A program made the translations under genes and the position numbers. DNA of 64,000 nucleotides, from NCBI RefSeq assembly GCF_900107605.1, contig NZ_FNQJ01000002.1:124001-188000 (forward strand), given 5' to 3'. This document shows, piece by piece, positions 17,877 to 27,191 of this stretch. Each line of letters starts with the position of its first letter. The stretch's first letter is position 1. This stretch comes from Acidovorax soli (GTDB lineage Bacteria; Pseudomonadota; Gammaproteobacteria; Burkholderiales; Burkholderiaceae_C). The notes under the pieces are model-generated. The model was not told where the DNA came from. It saw nothing but the letters and a program-made list of their open reading frames with translations, and did no database searches.

Positions 17877-18523
17877 TGCACCAGCATCCCGCCAGCCGCC
17901 CGCGCTGCCCCGCCTGCCTGCGCCCGCACAGCGCCTGCATCTGCCGGTGGGTCACGCCCGTGGAGCACCGCACCGAGGTGCTGATCCTGCAGCACCCGCT
18001 GGAGGTGCACGAAGCCAAAGGCACGGCCCGGTTGCTGCACCTGAGCCTGCCGCACAGCCGCATGGAGACCGGCGAACAGTGGGACCCCGGCGTGCTGCAG
18101 CCGCTGCTGGCCGCGCCCTGGGGTGCACCGGACGCGTCAGCCCCCTCGCGCCGCACCCTGCTGCTCTACCCCGAGGCGCCCCAAGACGCCGCCCTCGGCC
18201 TGGCCACCCCACCGCCGCTGGACCCCGCCTGGCTGCCAAGGCCACAGCGGCTGCGCCTGGTGGTGCTCGACGGCACCTGGCGCAAAAGCCGCAAGATGCT
18301 GCACCGGAACCCCTTGCTGCAGCAGCTGCCGCGCCTGCCGCTGCAGACACTGCCCGCCTCGCGCTACCGCATCCGCACCGCACGCCAGCCGCACCAGCTC
18401 TCCACCCTGGAAGCCACCTGCGCAGCGCTGGCGCAACTGGAAGCCGACGCCGAACGGTTTGCGCCCTTGCTGGCCTCGTTCGATGGATTTGTAGCGCAGC
18501 AGGCGGCCTGGCAGGGCCGGTAG
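17870..18523 (+). CDS. DTW domain protein (tRNA-uridine aminocarboxypropyltransferase type)
   Basis: About 217 residues. An N-terminal Cys cluster, RCPACLRPHSACIC (about 11-24), could bind metal. The DTW motif appears as LDGTWRKSRKM near residue 139. Family members TapT/DTWD transfer the aminocarboxypropyl group of SAM to uridine in tRNA (acp3U47). The start is uncertain: TTG at 17870 is the longest option and GTG at 17876 is equally possible, with no clear ribosome-binding site because a repeat occupies the upstream DNA. Confidence 0.85.
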   Translation: MIVHQHPASRPRCPACLRPHSACICRWVTPVEHRTEVLILQHPLEVHEAKGTARLLHLSLPHSRMETGEQWDPGVLQPLLAAPWGAPDASAPSRRTLLLYPEAPQDAALGLATPPPLDPAWLPRPQRLRLVVLDGTWRKSRKMLHRNPLLQQLPRLPLQTLPASRYRIRTARQPHQLSTLEATCAALAQLEADAERFAPLLASFDGFVAQQAAWQGR

Positions 18524-18555
18524 CTGCGGGCGACGAACGCATCTGATTGACCCGA

Positions 18556-18611
18556 ATACTACAAAGACAAGCGCTATCAGCGCTTTACAGATAAGCGCCA
18601 GAGCCAGAAAA
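18556..18611. repeat. Dispersed GCGCTT/AAGCGC repeat between convergent genes
   Basis: It contains AAGCGCTATCAGCGCTTTA followed by CAGATAAGCGCCAGAGCC. It lies in the 99-bp gap between the DTW and pabBC stop codons. The tail CCAGAGCC is shared with the copies at 33050 and 11590. Confidence 0.6.
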
Positions 18612-18622
18612 CACGCGCCACA

Positions 18623-20425
18623 TCAGGGCACCAGCTCGGCCGCCAGCCAGCCGCGCAGGCTGTTGATGAAAGCCCAGGCCTGCACGCACGGCACATCGGC
18701 CAGGCGCACCACGGCCTCGGTCAGCCGCCCCTCGCGCAGTGCCACGGCGCGGCCCACGCCGGGCAGCAGGCCACAGGCCAGCGGTGGCGTGACCCAACGG
18801 CCATCGATCAGCATGGCAATGCTGCCGAAGGTGCTTTCGGTGATCTCGCCCGCCTCGTTGTACAGCACGGTGTCGAACACACCGGGCGTGGTGGGCGCAA
18901 ATGCCGCGTAGTGCGCACGGCGCGTGGTTTTGTAGCGCACGAATTCGCCCTGCGCCTCGGCCAGCGGATGCTGCGCCAGCTGCAGGCGCACGGGCTCGGG
19001 CGTGGGCTGCAGGGCAAAGGCCTCGGCGCGGGGCTGGCCACGCTCGCCCAACAGCAGGCGCACGCGCCATGCGCCGGCGGGGTGGCTGGCGGCCAGCGCA
19101 TCTAGGCAGTGCTGCACGGCGGCGGCATCGAACGGGCGGTTGAAATGCTCGGCCGCACTTTGCAGGCGGGCCAGGTGATCGCCCAGATGGCGGAACCGGC
19201 CTGCTTGCAGCGCCAGGGTTTCGAGCAGGTCGAACGGCGCGCTGGCGCGCAGGGCAAAAGCGCGCTTGTGGCGCCATTCGGCCCATTCGGCATCGGCCGT
19301 GGCGCCCGAGGTGATGCCGCTGCCGATACCGCAGGTGGCGGTGGTGGTGCCGTCGGCCCCGGTGCGCAGCACCACGGTGCGGATCGGCACGTTGAAGGTG
19401 GCGGCCACGCCGTGGCAGCCATCCGCACCAGCCGCGCCCGCAGGCCGCACCACGCCAATGGCGCCGCAGTAGATGCCGCGCGGCGCGGCCTCCAGCGCCC
19501 GGATCATCTGCATGGCGCGTACCTTGGGCGCACCGGTGACCGAGCCGCAGGGGAACAGCGCGGCAAACACATCCCCCAAGGTGGTGCCGGGCCGGGTGCG
19601 CGCCTGCACATCCGACGTCATCTGCCACACGGTGGGCAGGGCCTCGGTGTGGAACAGCGCGGGCACGCGCACGCTGTGGGGCTGGGCGATGCGCGAGAGG
19701 TCGTTGCGCAGCAGGTCCACGATCATCACGTTCTCGGCGCGCTCCTTGGGCGAGGCGCGCAGGTGGGCGGCCTGGGCGGCGTCTTCTGCGGGTGTGGCGC
19801 CGCGCGCTGCCGTGCCCTTCATGGGGCGCGTGAGGATGTGGCCGCCACCGGGCGCGTCCTGCCAGTCAAAAAACAATTCGGGCGAGACCGACAGCACCTG
19901 CTCGCCGCCCGCGTCGATATGCGCCGCGTAGCCGCCGGGCTGGGCACGCTGCAGCGCCGCAAACAGTGCAGCGGGGCTGCCCTGGAAGGCACCGGTGAGC
20001 GGCGCGGTGTAGTTGACCTGGTAGAACTCACCCGCAGCAATGGCCTGCTGGATGCGGGCGATGGCGGCGTCAAAACCGGCGCGGTCGGGGGCACCGGTCC
20101 ACGCGATGTGCGCGGCGGCAGCCTCCTCGGTCGCATCCTCGGCGGGCCAGGGCATGGGCGCGTCGTACACGGCAAACCAGGCCAGCGGGCCGTCGGCGGC
20201 TTGGGTTTGCAGGGCGGCGTCGAAGGCGGCGGCAGCCTCGTAGCGCACATGGCCCACGCACCATTGGCCGCGCTGCGCGGCGGCATGCACGGCATCGAGC
20301 ACGCCACGCACTTCATGCAGGGCATGGGTCTGCAGCACCTGGCGCGGCGCGCCAAAGGCGTGGCGCAGGCGCGGCGCGCCGCGGTCATGCGGATGGGTGA
20401 AGTCGATGAGCGCAGTGGGAGTCAA
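18623..20425 (-). CDS. pabBC: Fused aminodeoxychorismate synthase component I / 4-amino-4-deoxychorismate lyase
   Basis: A 600-residue fusion. Residues about 1-345 are a chorismate-binding PabB domain with GEFYQVNYTAPL, RPMKGTAARG and the C-terminal GSVTGAPKVRAMQMI. Residues about 385-600 are a PabC-type class IV PLP aminotransferase-fold lyase containing YNEAGEITESTFGSI and LACGLLPGVGR. The fusion would make p-aminobenzoate for folate from chorismate, with glutamine amidotransferase PabA encoded elsewhere. nadA lies 82 bp downstream of its start, on the same strand and upstream in transcription. Confidence 0.92.
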   Translation of the reverse strand: MTPTALIDFTHPHDRGAPRLRHAFGAPRQVLQTHALHEVRGVLDAVHAAAQRGQWCVGHVRYEAAAAFDAALQTQAADGPLAWFAVYDAPMPWPAEDATEEAAAAHIAWTGAPDRAGFDAAIARIQQAIAAGEFYQVNYTAPLTGAFQGSPAALFAALQRAQPGGYAAHIDAGGEQVLSVSPELFFDWQDAPGGGHILTRPMKGTAARGATPAEDAAQAAHLRASPKERAENVMIVDLLRNDLSRIAQPHSVRVPALFHTEALPTVWQMTSDVQARTRPGTTLGDVFAALFPCGSVTGAPKVRAMQMIRALEAAPRGIYCGAIGVVRPAGAAGADGCHGVAATFNVPIRTVVLRTGADGTTTATCGIGSGITSGATADAEWAEWRHKRAFALRASAPFDLLETLALQAGRFRHLGDHLARLQSAAEHFNRPFDAAAVQHCLDALAASHPAGAWRVRLLLGERGQPRAEAFALQPTPEPVRLQLAQHPLAEAQGEFVRYKTTRRAHYAAFAPTTPGVFDTVLYNEAGEITESTFGSIAMLIDGRWVTPPLACGLLPGVGRAVALREGRLTEAVVRLADVPCVQAWAFINSLRGWLAAELVP

Positions 20426-20434
20426 ATCGGCCTC

Positions 20435-20467
20435 CAGCGCTTACAGGTATTTCACTGACAGCTATTA
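20435..20467. repeat. Degenerate dispersed AGCTATT repeat between nadA and pabBC
   Basis: CAGCGCTTACAGGTATTTCA followed by CTGACAGCTATTACCC resembles the GCGCTT plus AGCTATT family with one arm lost. It fills much of the 82-bp gap upstream of pabBC. Confidence 0.4.
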
Positions 20468-20507
20468 CCCACAGAGCATTCGCGCCCCGGCACCACGGAC
20501 ACGGGCA

Positions 20508-21626
20508 TCAGGCCGCGCCGATGTTCGGCACCAGGCCAGGGGTGGGCTGGCCGCTTTTCAGCGCCGCCGTGAAGGCCAGCATGCGGTCAATCGGCAGGCG
20601 CGCGCGCGGGATGATGGCCGGGTCCACCTGGATGGCGTTGGCGCCGGTTTCCAGCACCTGGGCCACACCGGCCAGACCGTTCATGGCCATCCAGGGGCAG
20701 TGGGCACAGCTTTTGCAGGTGGCGCTGTTGCCGGCGGTGGGCGCCTCGTAGAACAGCTTGCCGGGGTTCAGGGTGCGCAGCTTGTGCATCATGCCGTTGT
20801 CGGTGGCGACGATGAATTCGCGCGCATCCATCTCCCGTGCCGCCTTCAGGATGCCCGAGGTCGAACCCACGGCGTCGGCCAAGGCGATCACGTCGGGGGG
20901 GCTTTCGGGGTGCACCAGCACCTTGGCAAGCGGGTGCTCTTTTTTGAGCGATTCCAGCTCGAAGGCCTTGAACTCGTCGTGCACGATGCAGGCGCCGTTC
21001 CACATCACCATGTCGGCGCCGGTTTCGCGGCGGATGTAGTCGCCCAGGTGCCGGTCGGGTGCCCACAGGATCTTCTGGCCCTGGCCTTTGAGGGCGCGCA
21101 CGATGTCGAGTGCGCAGCTGCTGGTCACCAGCCAGTCGGCGCGGGCCTTCACGGCGGCGCTGGTGTTGGCATAGACCACCACGGTGCGATCGGGGTGCGC
21201 ATCACAAAAGGCGCTGAACTCCTCGATGGGGCAGCCCAGATCCAGCGAGCAGGTGGCATCGAGGTCGGGCATGAGGATGGTTTTCTCGGGCGAGAGGATC
21301 TTGGCCGTCTCGCCCATGAAGCGCACGCCGCTCACCACCAGCGTCTGCGCGGCGTGGTCGCGGCCAAAGCGCGCCATCTCCAGCGAGTCGCTGACGATGC
21401 CGCCGGTTTCCTCGGCCAGGTCCTGCAGGTCGGGGTGCACGTAGTAGTGCGACACCATCACCGCGTTCTTTTCCTTGAGCAGGCGGCGGATCCTGTCCTT
21501 GGTGGCCGCGCGCTCTGCCTGCGACAGCTCGGCGGGGACTCGCGCCCAGGCGTGGCGGGTAGTGCACACGCCGCCTTCGGCAGGCTGCTCGTAATCGACT
21601 TCCTTGAGGGTGATGGTGGTGTTCAT
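20508..21626 (-). CDS. nadA: Quinolinate synthase A
   Basis: A 372-residue [4Fe-4S] enzyme condensing iminoaspartate with dihydroxyacetone phosphate to quinolinate. Conserved Cys positions are seen in [16 protein letters not shown] and CKSCAHCPW. The motif [19 protein letters not shown] and the late HPESPPDV segment are typical. The start codon overlaps the nadC stop by 4 bp (ATGA), so nadC-nadA are translationally coupled. nadB, the preceding step, is 5 kb away on the other strand. Confidence 0.96.
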   Translation of the reverse strand: MNTTITLKEVDYEQPAEGGVCTTRHAWARVPAELSQAERAATKDRIRRLLKEKNAVMVSHYYVHPDLQDLAEETGGIVSDSLEMARFGRDHAAQTLVVSGVRFMGETAKILSPEKTILMPDLDATCSLDLGCPIEEFSAFCDAHPDRTVVVYANTSAAVKARADWLVTSSCALDIVRALKGQGQKILWAPDRHLGDYIRRETGADMVMWNGACIVHDEFKAFELESLKKEHPLAKVLVHPESPPDVIALADAVGSTSGILKAAREMDAREFIVATDNGMMHKLRTLNPGKLFYEAPTAGNSATCKSCAHCPWMAMNGLAGVAQVLETGANAIQVDPAIIPRARLPIDRMLAFTAALKSGQPTPGLVPNIGAA

Positions 21627-22492
21627 GCCAGCTCCTGCAGGCGCATCGAGAAATCGGTGGCCTTCACGTCCTTGGTGAGGGTGCCAATCGAGATGCGGTC
21701 CACGCCGGTTTCGGCCAGTTCGCGCAGGCCCGCCAGCGTGACGCCGCCCGAAATCTCCAGAATGGCGCGCCCGGCGTTGATGCGCACGGCCTCGCGCAGC
21801 AGGGGCAGCGGCATGTTGTCCAGCAGCACCATGGTGGCGCCGGCGTCCAGCGCCTCGGCCAGCTGCGCCAGCGTTTCGACCTCGATCTCGATGAACTTCG
21901 CCTGTGCGGCCACCTGCTCGGCGGCGCGCAGCACGGCGGTGACGCCGCCGGCGGCGGCAATGTGGTTCTCTTTGATCAGCACGGCATCGTGCAGGCCGAT
22001 GCGATGGTTGGTGCCGCCGCCCACGCGCACGGCATATTTTTGCGCCAGGCGCAGGCCGGGCAGGGTTTTGCGCGTGTCCACGATGCGGGCCTTGGTGCCA
22101 GCCACCGCCTCCACATAGGTGGCAGTCTTGGTGGCCACGGCACTGAGCAGTTGCAGAAAATTGAGCGCCGTACGCTCGGCGCTGAGCAGTGCGCGGGCAT
22201 TGCCCTCGATTTCGAGCACCACCTGGTCGGGGGCGCAGCGCTGGCCCTCGGCCACGCGCCAGGTCAGCTGCACGGAAGGGTCGAGCGCGCGCAGGGCGGC
22301 CTCGGCCCAGGGCGCGCCGCAGATCACGGCGGCTTCGCGTGCCAGGATGCGCGCGCGGGTGCGGCGGGCGGGCGCTATCAGGCCAGCGGTCAGGTCGCCG
22401 CTGCCCACGTCTTCGTCAAGGGCGCGTGCCACATCGGCACGGGCCAGGGCGGCCACGGCCGCGTTGCTGAAATCGTCGATCGGAATTGTCAT
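21623..22492 (-). CDS. nadC: Nicotinate-nucleotide pyrophosphorylase (carboxylating)
   Basis: A 289-residue quinolinate phosphoribosyltransferase. [15 protein letters not shown] near the N-terminus, [20 protein letters not shown] in the centre and [20 protein letters not shown] then ISGGVT identify the fold and the quinolinate/PRPP site. The ATG complement at 22490-22492 is chosen over an upstream in-frame ATG (MLPP) that lies close to it; neither has a strong Shine-Dalgarno. It is the first gene of the nadC-nadA pair. Confidence 0.95.
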   Translation of the reverse strand: MTIPIDDFSNAAVAALARADVARALDEDVGSGDLTAGLIAPARRTRARILAREAAVICGAPWAEAALRALDPSVQLTWRVAEGQRCAPDQVVLEIEGNARALLSAERTALNFLQLLSAVATKTATYVEAVAGTKARIVDTRKTLPGLRLAQKYAVRVGGGTNHRIGLHDAVLIKENHIAAAGGVTAVLRAAEQVAAQAKFIEIEVETLAQLAEALDAGATMVLLDNMPLPLLREAVRINAGRAILEISGGVTLAGLRELAETGVDRISIGTLTKDVKATDFSMRLQELA

Positions 22493-22581
22493 GGGCGGGA
22501 GCATAGCGGCATTGGCACGCGCCGCACGGCTGCCCGGGCTTCCCCATGCCCCGGGCATGGCGTGCGCCCTCGCGCCGCTTC

Positions 22582-22686
22582 ATACGGTCTTGCATTCAAG
22601 CGGATAACTGGGCGGGAAGCCGCAGACAGTGCTCTAGCACGGCAAGGCGAACCAACTATCGTTTACGTTTGAAGGCAAAACCGTAT
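22582..22686. repeat. Stop-abutting multi-stem repeat, copy 2
   Basis: It sits between nadC's start and fumarylacetoacetase's stop. The outer arms are ATACGGTCTTGCATTCAAGCG and its imperfect complement ending ACCGTAT; the terminal T is the first base of the fumarylacetoacetase stop read on the plus strand. The core is GCAGACAGTGCT-CT-AGCACGGCAAGG. Orientation relative to the adjacent gene is the same as copies 1, 3 and 5. Confidence 0.85.
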
Positions 22687-23999
22687 CAGCGCGCGGGCAG
22701 CACCGTGCCCCAGCATTCGCCAAAGCCGATGCGCGCTGCACCGGGCTTTTCGCACCAGCCGCGCAGCACGACCGCGTCACCGTCTTCCAGGTACACGCGC
22801 TGCTCTCCGCCGGGCAGCTGCAGCGGGTTCTTGCCGCCGGTGGTCAGTTCGATCAGCGCGCCCGCCTGATCGAGCGTGGGGCCCGACAGGGTGCCGCTGC
22901 CCAGCAGGTCGCCGGGCTGCAGGTTGCAGCCGTTGACGGTGTGGTGCGCGAGCATCTGCGCCACGGTCCAGTGGGCGTGGCGGTAGCTGGTGCGGCAGAT
23001 GCTGGCATCGCCCTGCCCGGCCGCAGCCATGCGCGGCGTGCGCAGGCCCACCTGCAGCTGGATGTCGAACGCGCCCCCCGCGCGGTTGGCGGGGCTGTCG
23101 AGGTAGGGCAGCGGCGCGGGGTCGCCCTCGGAGCGGGCAAAGGCCACGCGGTGCGGTGCCAGGGCCTCCAGCGTCACGATCCAGGGCGAGATGGTGGTGG
23201 CGAAGTTCTTGGACAGGAACGGGCCCAGGGGCTGGTATTCCCAGGCCTGGATGTCGCGGGCCGACCAGTCGTTGAGCAGGCAGATGCCAAACACATGCTG
23301 CTCGGCTTCGGTGATGGGAACGGCGTCGCCCTGGGCGTTGCCCTCGCCCACGAAGATGCCCAGCTCCAGCTCGATATCCAGGCGTTTGCTGGGCACGACC
23401 GAGGGTGTCTGCGCACCCGGCGGCAGGGTCTGGCCCTTGGGCCGGGGAAAGGCCTGGCCCGACACGCCAATGCTGGACACCCGCCCGTGGTAGCCGATGG
23501 GCACCCAGTGGTAATTGGGCAGCAGCGGGTTGTCGGGGCGAAACTGTTTGCCGATGTTGGTGGCATGGTGCACCGAGGTGTAGAAGTCGGTGTAGTCGCC
23601 AATGCGGGCGGGCACGTCGTATTCGGCCCCGGCCTGGGGCACCAGGCAGGCGGCCAGAGCGGCCTGCTGCGGCGCGCCTTCGCGCAAGGCGCGCGACAGT
23701 GCCAGGCGCAGCGCGCTCCAGGCTTTGTGGCCCAAGGCCATCAGGGCGTTGAGCTTGTCGCTGGCTGCGGCCTGGGCCGCAACCTGGGCCTCGCCCGAAA
23801 GCACGCCCGCAGAGGCCAGCGCCGCCATGTCGATGATCTGGTCGCCAATGGCCACGCCGCCACGCCAGGGCTCGGAGCGCCCCTGGCGGCGAAACACCGC
23901 GAACGGCAGGTTCTGGATGGGGAAGTCGGTACCGGGCGCATGGGCCGAGGGCAGCCAGCAGCGCAGCTGCGGGTCGTGGGTTTCGTTCAGAAAGGTCAT
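22686..23999 (-). CDS. fahA: Fumarylacetoacetase
   Basis: A 437-residue hydrolase splitting fumarylacetoacetate into fumarate and acetoacetate, the last step of homogentisate-type ring degradation. The N-terminal part has DFPIQNLPFAVFRR. The catalytic region has DYTDFYTSVHHATNIGKQFR with the conserved metal and His residues, then LELGIFVGEGN and NDWSARDIQAWEYQPLGPF. The start at 23999 (MTFLNETHDP) is preferred over an upstream frame extension. It is the last gene of the operon that starts near 28166. Confidence 0.95.
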   Translation of the reverse strand: MTFLNETHDPQLRCWLPSAHAPGTDFPIQNLPFAVFRRQGRSEPWRGGVAIGDQIIDMAALASAGVLSGEAQVAAQAAASDKLNALMALGHKAWSALRLALSRALREGAPQQAALAACLVPQAGAEYDVPARIGDYTDFYTSVHHATNIGKQFRPDNPLLPNYHWVPIGYHGRVSSIGVSGQAFPRPKGQTLPPGAQTPSVVPSKRLDIELELGIFVGEGNAQGDAVPITEAEQHVFGICLLNDWSARDIQAWEYQPLGPFLSKNFATTISPWIVTLEALAPHRVAFARSEGDPAPLPYLDSPANRAGGAFDIQLQVGLRTPRMAAAGQGDASICRTSYRHAHWTVAQMLAHHTVNGCNLQPGDLLGSGTLSGPTLDQAGALIELTTGGKNPLQLPGGEQRVYLEDGDAVVLRGWCEKPGAARIGFGECWGTVLPAR

Positions 24000-24034
24000 G
24001 GGTGGGGCAAGCAGGTTCGGTGGGACGGGGTTGA

Positions 24035-24146
24035 GAGCGGGTAACACAACCCAGCGCAGCGGTTCTGGCTAGGCGCTGTGTCGCAGGCAGTACGAGTCGT
24101 ACGGCAAGACGCGGCAACGACGCCAGAAGGGCTTTGTTAGCCGCTC
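24035..24146. repeat. Stop-abutting multi-stem repeat, copy 3 (divergent)
   Basis: It fills the gap between fahA and the VOC gene and ends at the base next to the VOC stop. Outer arms GAGCGGGTAACACAACCC and GGGCTTTGTTAGCCGCTC pair imperfectly; a second stem pairs TTCTGGC with GCCAGAA. The core is GCAGGCAGTACG-AGT-CGTACGGCAAG: the inner stem GTACG/CGTAC replaces GTGCT/AGCAC of the other copies, so pairing is kept by compensating changes. Confidence 0.75.
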
Positions 24147-24683
24147 TTATTGCGCCATGCTGCCGTCGTGCATCCAGGCGGCGTGCTTGGGGGCGCGTCG
24201 GGTTTCGCTCCACTCCTGCAGCATCTCCCACTTCACGGCATCGAGCTTGGCGTACATCTCGGGCGTGCCGATGTCGCAGGCCAGCTCCAGGCGGTGGCCG
24301 TTGGGGTCAAAGAAATAGATGCTCTTGAAGATGGTGTGGTCGGTGGGGCCGACGACTTCAATGCCGGCTGCTTCCAGGCGGGCCTTGGTGGCGAGCAGCG
24401 TGTCCATCGAATCGACCCGGAGCGCCAGGTGCTGCACCCAGCTGGGGGTGTTGTGGTCGCGGTCCATGGGCGGCTGGCCGGGCAGCTCGAAAAACGCCAG
24501 CACGTTGCCGTTGCCGGCATCCAGAAACACATGCATGTACGGATCGGGGGCCTTGGTCGAGGGCACTTCGTTTTCTGCGATGGCCAGCACGAATTGCATG
24601 TCGAGGTGCTTGACGTACCAGTCCACGGTCTGCTTGGCATCCTTGCAGCGGTAGGCGACGTGGTGAATTTTCTGAACCAGCAT
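24147..24683 (-). CDS. VOC family (glyoxalase/extradiol dioxygenase fold) protein
   Basis: A 178-residue vicinal-oxygen-chelate protein with two beta-alpha-beta-beta-beta modules. A 2-His-1-carboxylate set is visible at His8 (or His7), His85 in WVQHLALRV and Glu133 in GHRLELACD, as in Fe(II)/Mn(II) dioxygenases and glyoxalases. It is in an operon with an aromatic hydroxylase and fumarylacetoacetase, which suggests a ring-cleavage or lyase role. It is shorter than classical two-domain extradiol dioxygenases. The substrate is unknown. The ATG follows CAAGGAGACC-like sequence on the coding strand. Confidence 0.82.
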   Translation of the reverse strand: MLVQKIHHVAYRCKDAKQTVDWYVKHLDMQFVLAIAENEVPSTKAPDPYMHVFLDAGNGNVLAFFELPGQPPMDRDHNTPSWVQHLALRVDSMDTLLATKARLEAAGIEVVGPTDHTIFKSIYFFDPNGHRLELACDIGTPEMYAKLDAVKWEMLQEWSETRRAPKHAAWMHDGSMAQ

Positions 24684-24727
24684 GGCGGTCTCCTTGGGGG
24701 GCGTGGGGGAAACAAAAATTTCGGGAT

Positions 24728-24958
24728 TTACAGGTCTTGCAAGGCCGCCTGCAGATGGCGGCCAAACGTCTCGGCGTCGCCCAGCGCCTGGGCGTTGAGC
24801 AGTGCGAGCTTGACCAGGAACAGCTCGGCCTTGTCGGGGCCGGCCTGGTCGATGGCGGTGGCGAGCTGGTCATAGACCTGCTCCAGCCCGGCGATGCCCA
24901 GGGCAGGCTGGCCCGGTACGGGCGTTGGAAACGATGTGGAAGGCTGGGACTGGGACAC
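24728..24958 (-). CDS. DUF2783 domain protein
   Basis: A 76-residue protein with a Pro/Ser-rich N-terminus and a helical core (LEQVYDQLATAIDQAG, then KAELFLVKLALLNAQALGD). DUF2783 proteins are small and usually sit next to FAD-dependent aromatic hydroxylases, as here (12 bp after the hydroxylase stop). They may act as accessory subunits; this is association only, with no known biochemical role. Confidence 0.8.
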   Translation of the reverse strand: MSQSQPSTSFPTPVPGQPALGIAGLEQVYDQLATAIDQAGPDKAELFLVKLALLNAQALGDAETFGRHLQAALQDL

Positions 24959-24970
24959 GGTGCGGTCTCC

Positions 24971-26662
24971 TTACTGGGGCAGTGCGTGGTTCAGGGCCGC
25001 CTGCAGGCGGGTGGCATCGAGCGTGAGCCAGCGGGCGCACACATGCTGGTCGGGGCGCAGCAGGTAGGCGGCCCCGCTGGCGGGCACGCCGTAGCGCGCA
25101 CGGAAATGGCCATCGGCATCGGCCAGGGTCTGGTCGGCGCCGGCCACGGGGGCGCTGGCCCCCACGGCGGTCAGCCGCAGCGGCACGCCCCGGGCGCGGG
25201 CGCTGTTCACGACATCCAGCAGGGCCTCGGGCACGGCGGCAGCCTCGGTGAAATACAGCAGGTCAAAGCCGCCGCCGAGGTGGTCCAGCAGGAAGTCGCT
25301 GGCCGACAGGCGGATGTTCTGCGGCGGTGCGCCATGGGCCGGGCCGGCCCTGAACAGGGCGTTGTCGTCGCCGGGGCTGTTGAGCGCCGAATGCGTGTAC
25401 TCGTGCGGCCGCGAGGTGCGCCAGTGGTAGAGGGGGCGCACGAACGCCTGCGACAGCGACAGCGACAGCACGGCATCGCGCAGCAGCCGAAAGCCCCGCG
25501 TGGGCGGCGTCATGAAGCGCGTGCTCTTGCCCGACTCTTCGATGATCTCCCGGGCGGCGCCCACGCGTTCGCGGCTGTAGTTGTCCACCAAGGCGTCGCT
25601 GGCGACGCCCTTGATGGCAAAGGCCAGGTGCCAGCCCAGCGACTGCGCATCCTGAAACGCGGTGTTGGCACCACGCACGCCAAAAATCGGCAGCAGGTGG
25701 GCCGCGTCGCCGGTGAACAGCACGCGGCCATGGCGGTAGTCGGGCAGCGTCAGCGTGCGGGCCGAATAGACCGAGCTCCAGTCCATCTCCCAGGCCTTGT
25801 CGCCGTGGCCGATCTGCGCCAGCAAGGCGTTGATGCGGGCGGCCAGCGCGGCGGGTTGCAGCGCGTCTTCGGGGGTTTCGTTCTCGGGCAGCTGGTAGTC
25901 CACGCGCCAGATGCCGTGCGGCTCGCGGTGCATCAGCACGGTGTTGCCGGGGTTCCAGTCGGGGTCGAAAAAGGCCAGGCGCTCGGTGGGCAGCGGCAGG
26001 TCGATGCGGATGTCGGCAATCACGAAGCGGCCTTCGTACGAGGCGCCCTCCATCTGCAGCCCCAGCGCGGTCCGGATGCCCGACCGGCCGCCGTCCGCGG
26101 CCACCACCCAGTCGGCGCACAGCGTGTAGGGGCCTTCGGGGGTATCGACCTCCAGTGTGGCGCCGCTGGCATCCTGCGCCACCTGCGTGACCTTGTTGCC
26201 CCAGCGGAAATCGACCAGCGGCTCGGCCTGGCAGGCGTCATGCAGGTATTCCTCCATGTACTGCTGCTGGATGTTCAGCATGGGGAAAAACCGGTCGTCC
26301 GCGTCGTGCGGCGCTTCCATGCGGAACACGCGCTGGCCCCGGTAGTGCGAGTTGCCAAAGCGCCAGGGCAGGCCATTGTCCACCATGCGCTGGGCCACGC
26401 CGACCTGCTGCAGGATCTCCAGCGAACGGCGGGTGAACACGATGGCACGGCTGCCCTGCGAGACCTGCAGCTCGGACTCCAGCACCACGCTGGCCACGCC
26501 GTGGCGTGCCAGCTCCAGCGCCGTGACCATGCCCGAGGGACCCGAGCCGACGATCGCCACCGGGTGGTTGCCCTGGGCCGGATGCTGCGAGGCCAGCCAC
26601 GGAGCGTGGACCTGGTAGGGGTAGTAGATGGAAGAGCGCGCTTGCGTGGTGGGCTGGTGCAT
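24971..26662 (-). CDS. FAD-dependent aromatic monooxygenase (MhpA/PheA-like)
   Basis: A 563-residue class A flavoprotein hydroxylase. FAD motif AIVGSGPSGMVTALELA is at about 36-52. The DG motif appears as ADGGRSGIRTALG. The GD motif is RVLFTGDAAHLLPIFGVRGAN near 310-330. A C-terminal thioredoxin-like domain follows, ending with VCARWLTLDATRLQAAL. The family includes 3-(3-hydroxyphenyl)propionate and resorcinol hydroxylases using NAD(P)H and O2. Which phenolic acid is used cannot be read from sequence. Operon partners are DUF2783, VOC protein and fumarylacetoacetase downstream, MarR upstream. Confidence 0.88.
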   Translation of the reverse strand: MHQPTTQARSSIYYPYQVHAPWLASQHPAQGNHPVAIVGSGPSGMVTALELARHGVASVVLESELQVSQGSRAIVFTRRSLEILQQVGVAQRMVDNGLPWRFGNSHYRGQRVFRMEAPHDADDRFFPMLNIQQQYMEEYLHDACQAEPLVDFRWGNKVTQVAQDASGATLEVDTPEGPYTLCADWVVAADGGRSGIRTALGLQMEGASYEGRFVIADIRIDLPLPTERLAFFDPDWNPGNTVLMHREPHGIWRVDYQLPENETPEDALQPAALAARINALLAQIGHGDKAWEMDWSSVYSARTLTLPDYRHGRVLFTGDAAHLLPIFGVRGANTAFQDAQSLGWHLAFAIKGVASDALVDNYSRERVGAAREIIEESGKSTRFMTPPTRGFRLLRDAVLSLSLSQAFVRPLYHWRTSRPHEYTHSALNSPGDDNALFRAGPAHGAPPQNIRLSASDFLLDHLGGGFDLLYFTEAAAVPEALLDVVNSARARGVPLRLTAVGASAPVAGADQTLADADGHFRARYGVPASGAAYLLRPDQHVCARWLTLDATRLQAALNHALPQ

Positions 26663-26698
26663 GGTCGGTCGTGAATCAGAAAAGGAAGGGGCGGCCGG

Positions 26699-27187
26699 TC
26701 AGCCGCGCTCGTTGTGCGCGACCAGGCGGTCGAGCAGCTGGCCCAGCTGGGCCAGCTCGCGGGGCTTCAGGCAGCCAAAGATCTCGCGGTTGCGCCGCAC
26801 CACGAGCTGGTTGGCGGCCTGCCAGCGCTCGCGGCCCTGCGGCGAGAGCATCAGCACCACGCCACGGCCATCGGCCTCGCTGCCCTGCTTGAACACCAGG
26901 CCCTGGTCCACCAGCGCCTGGGCAGCCCGGCTGGCCTGGCTCTTGTTCAGGTTGGACAGGCGCGCCAGGTCCTTGACCGACAGCGGCTCGAAGGTGCCGA
27001 TGGTGGTCAGGCACCGGCCATCGCTGAGCGACAGGCCTGCCTCGTCCAGATAAGCCTGGTGGCTGACCGGGTCGGACAGCTTGCCCAGGTGGTGGAACCG
27101 GTAGGTGAACGAGCGGTTGAGCGGCACCTCGAACGGGTCGGCGGCCACTTCGGCCTGGGGGGCGGTGGAACGGGAGGACCGGGCCAT
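26699..27187 (-). CDS. MarR family transcriptional regulator
   Basis: A 162-residue winged-helix regulator. The HTH is in LSVKDLARLSNLNKSQASRA and the wing in KQGSEADGRGVVLMLSPQG. An N-terminal dimerisation helix contains RSFTYRFHHLGKLSDPVSHQAYL. MarR proteins near aromatic genes commonly repress until an aromatic acid or its CoA ester binds. The gene lies inside the operon it probably controls, 4 bp after the Bug gene stop and 36 bp before the hydroxylase. The start at 27187 (MARSS) is preferred to an upstream in-frame start inside the Bug gene's end. Confidence 0.88.
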   Translation of the reverse strand: MARSSRSTAPQAEVAADPFEVPLNRSFTYRFHHLGKLSDPVSHQAYLDEAGLSLSDGRCLTTIGTFEPLSVKDLARLSNLNKSQASRAAQALVDQGLVFKQGSEADGRGVVLMLSPQGRERWQAANQLVVRRNREIFGCLKPRELAQLGQLLDRLVAHNERG

Positions 27188-27191
27188 GGGA

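Noticed and set aside
22582-22686. Riboswitch or leader RNA upstream of nadC
   Set aside because: The sequence is a near-identical copy of the repeat after rpoH and BON genes, so it is a dispersed element rather than a gene-specific leader.
24035-24146. Possible integron attC site (GTTAG and CTAAC-like ends)
   Set aside because: attC has conserved ends and variable middle; here the middle core is conserved among copies and the ends vary. No integrase or cassette arrangement is present.
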